From positions 20,832,001-20,896,000 of the forward strand of contig CM114272.1 of NCBI GenBank assembly GCA_050084515.1: a stretch of DNA of 64,000 nucleotides. The letters are read 5' to 3'. The position numbers and the translations under genes were made by a program. Shown piece after piece: positions 63,673 to 64,000 of this stretch (its first letter is position 1; every line of letters begins with the position of its first letter). Origin of the DNA: Blasia pusilla (taxonomy: Eukaryota > Marchantiophyta > Marchantiopsida > Blasiales). Under the pieces are notes generated by a model, which was not told the DNA's origin, did not search any database, and saw only the letters and a program-made list of their open reading frames with translations.

Positions 63673-64000
63673 ATGGCGACCTTAGCACCATTTAGCAGTG
63701 CCATCACTTGGCCTAGTGATTTGATTGAGGGACATGTCCATGCAAAGGATACTCTCGTTCCTGACATTTCTATGGAGAGGAGTGTTATGGTAGCTGCATC
63801 ATTCCATGGAGGAGAGGTGCCGCTGTGGGGCTCGACTGAGAAGCTTCGACGATTGGCAGATGAGAGCGTGCAGACTGCGTGGAGCGAGGCGTTTGCACCG
63901 GAGCGGGATGGGTATGAGGAACCCGAGATAGCAAGGAGTGCTACGATGACACCCTTGGATACCACACCCATTGTGTGGTGTCTCCCGGAGGAGGATATTT
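63673..64000 (+). CDS. Partial ORF after the protease, runs off the window
   Basis: Open from the ATG at 63673, and further upstream, to the window edge with no stop, so it is truncated by the window. It reads MATLAPFSSAITWPSDLIEG, DISMERSVMVAASFHGGEVP and LADESVQTAWSEAFAPERDG. No domain was recognised. It follows the protease, so it is probably the next polyprotein section; reverse transcriptase motifs are not reached. Confidence 0.5.
   Translation, partial: MATLAPFSSAITWPSDLIEGHVHAKDTLVPDISMERSVMVAASFHGGEVPLWGSTEKLRRLADESVQTAWSEAFAPERDGYEEPEIARSATMTPLDTTPIVWCLPEEDI

Overview
The window is nuclear DNA of a land plant. The evidence is one multi-exon gene with GT-AG introns for a plant-type oligopeptide transporter, surrounded by plant-style transposons: non-LTR retrotransposons, a Ty3-like element, hAT, CACTA and Helitron ends. 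The dense, decayed repeats suggest a large repeat-rich genome. I cannot fix the lineage from sequence alone; a seed-free plant is possible. No operons, CRISPR array, rRNA or tRNA were recognised.

Layout. 1-2998: no recognisable gene. 2999-10669 (minus): an apparently intact 11-exon OPT-family peptide transporter, predicted 744 aa, with a TATA box just upstream. It is the only intact gene I can support. 10.7-15.7 kb: unannotatable DNA with a 54-bp tandem duplication. 15.8-18.3 kb: a plus-strand non-LTR retrotransposon relic, cut at 18274 by a ~1-kb LTR-like repeat. 19-26 kb: unassigned DNA with several small hairpins and short tandem duplications. 26.0-27.4 kb: a second non-LTR relic on the minus strand; part of it recurs inverted at 32.9-33.4 kb. 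28264 is a Helitron 3' end. 36.9-40.9 kb: a decayed hAT element.

41.3-53.6 kb is the most interesting part. A ~180-bp satellite array is split by a 9.2-kb CACTA element at 42180-51383, with CACTAG/CTAGTG ends and an AAA target duplication. The element has no transposase that I can recognise. It carries a five-exon, intron-bearing copy of an ARMC7-like gene, a coiled-coil fragment resembling the plant TNO1/golgin family, a ~191-bp pure GA tract and a ~350-bp tandem array. It therefore looks like a gene-capturing (Pack-type) CACTA element.

53.9-55.7 kb holds Helitron ends and AT-rich DNA. 58.0-64.0 kb holds a Ty3-like gag-pro region, with a candidate LTR at its left. A solo LTR (TG...CA, target duplication GGTAT) sits inside the second gag zinc knuckle. 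The last open frame runs off the window.

Across the relics, stop codons fall again and again where CAG, CAA or CGA would be expected, which fits methyl-cytosine deamination in silenced elements. The nested insertions give a relative order: satellite before CACTA, Ty3 before solo LTR, and LINE before LTR-like repeat.
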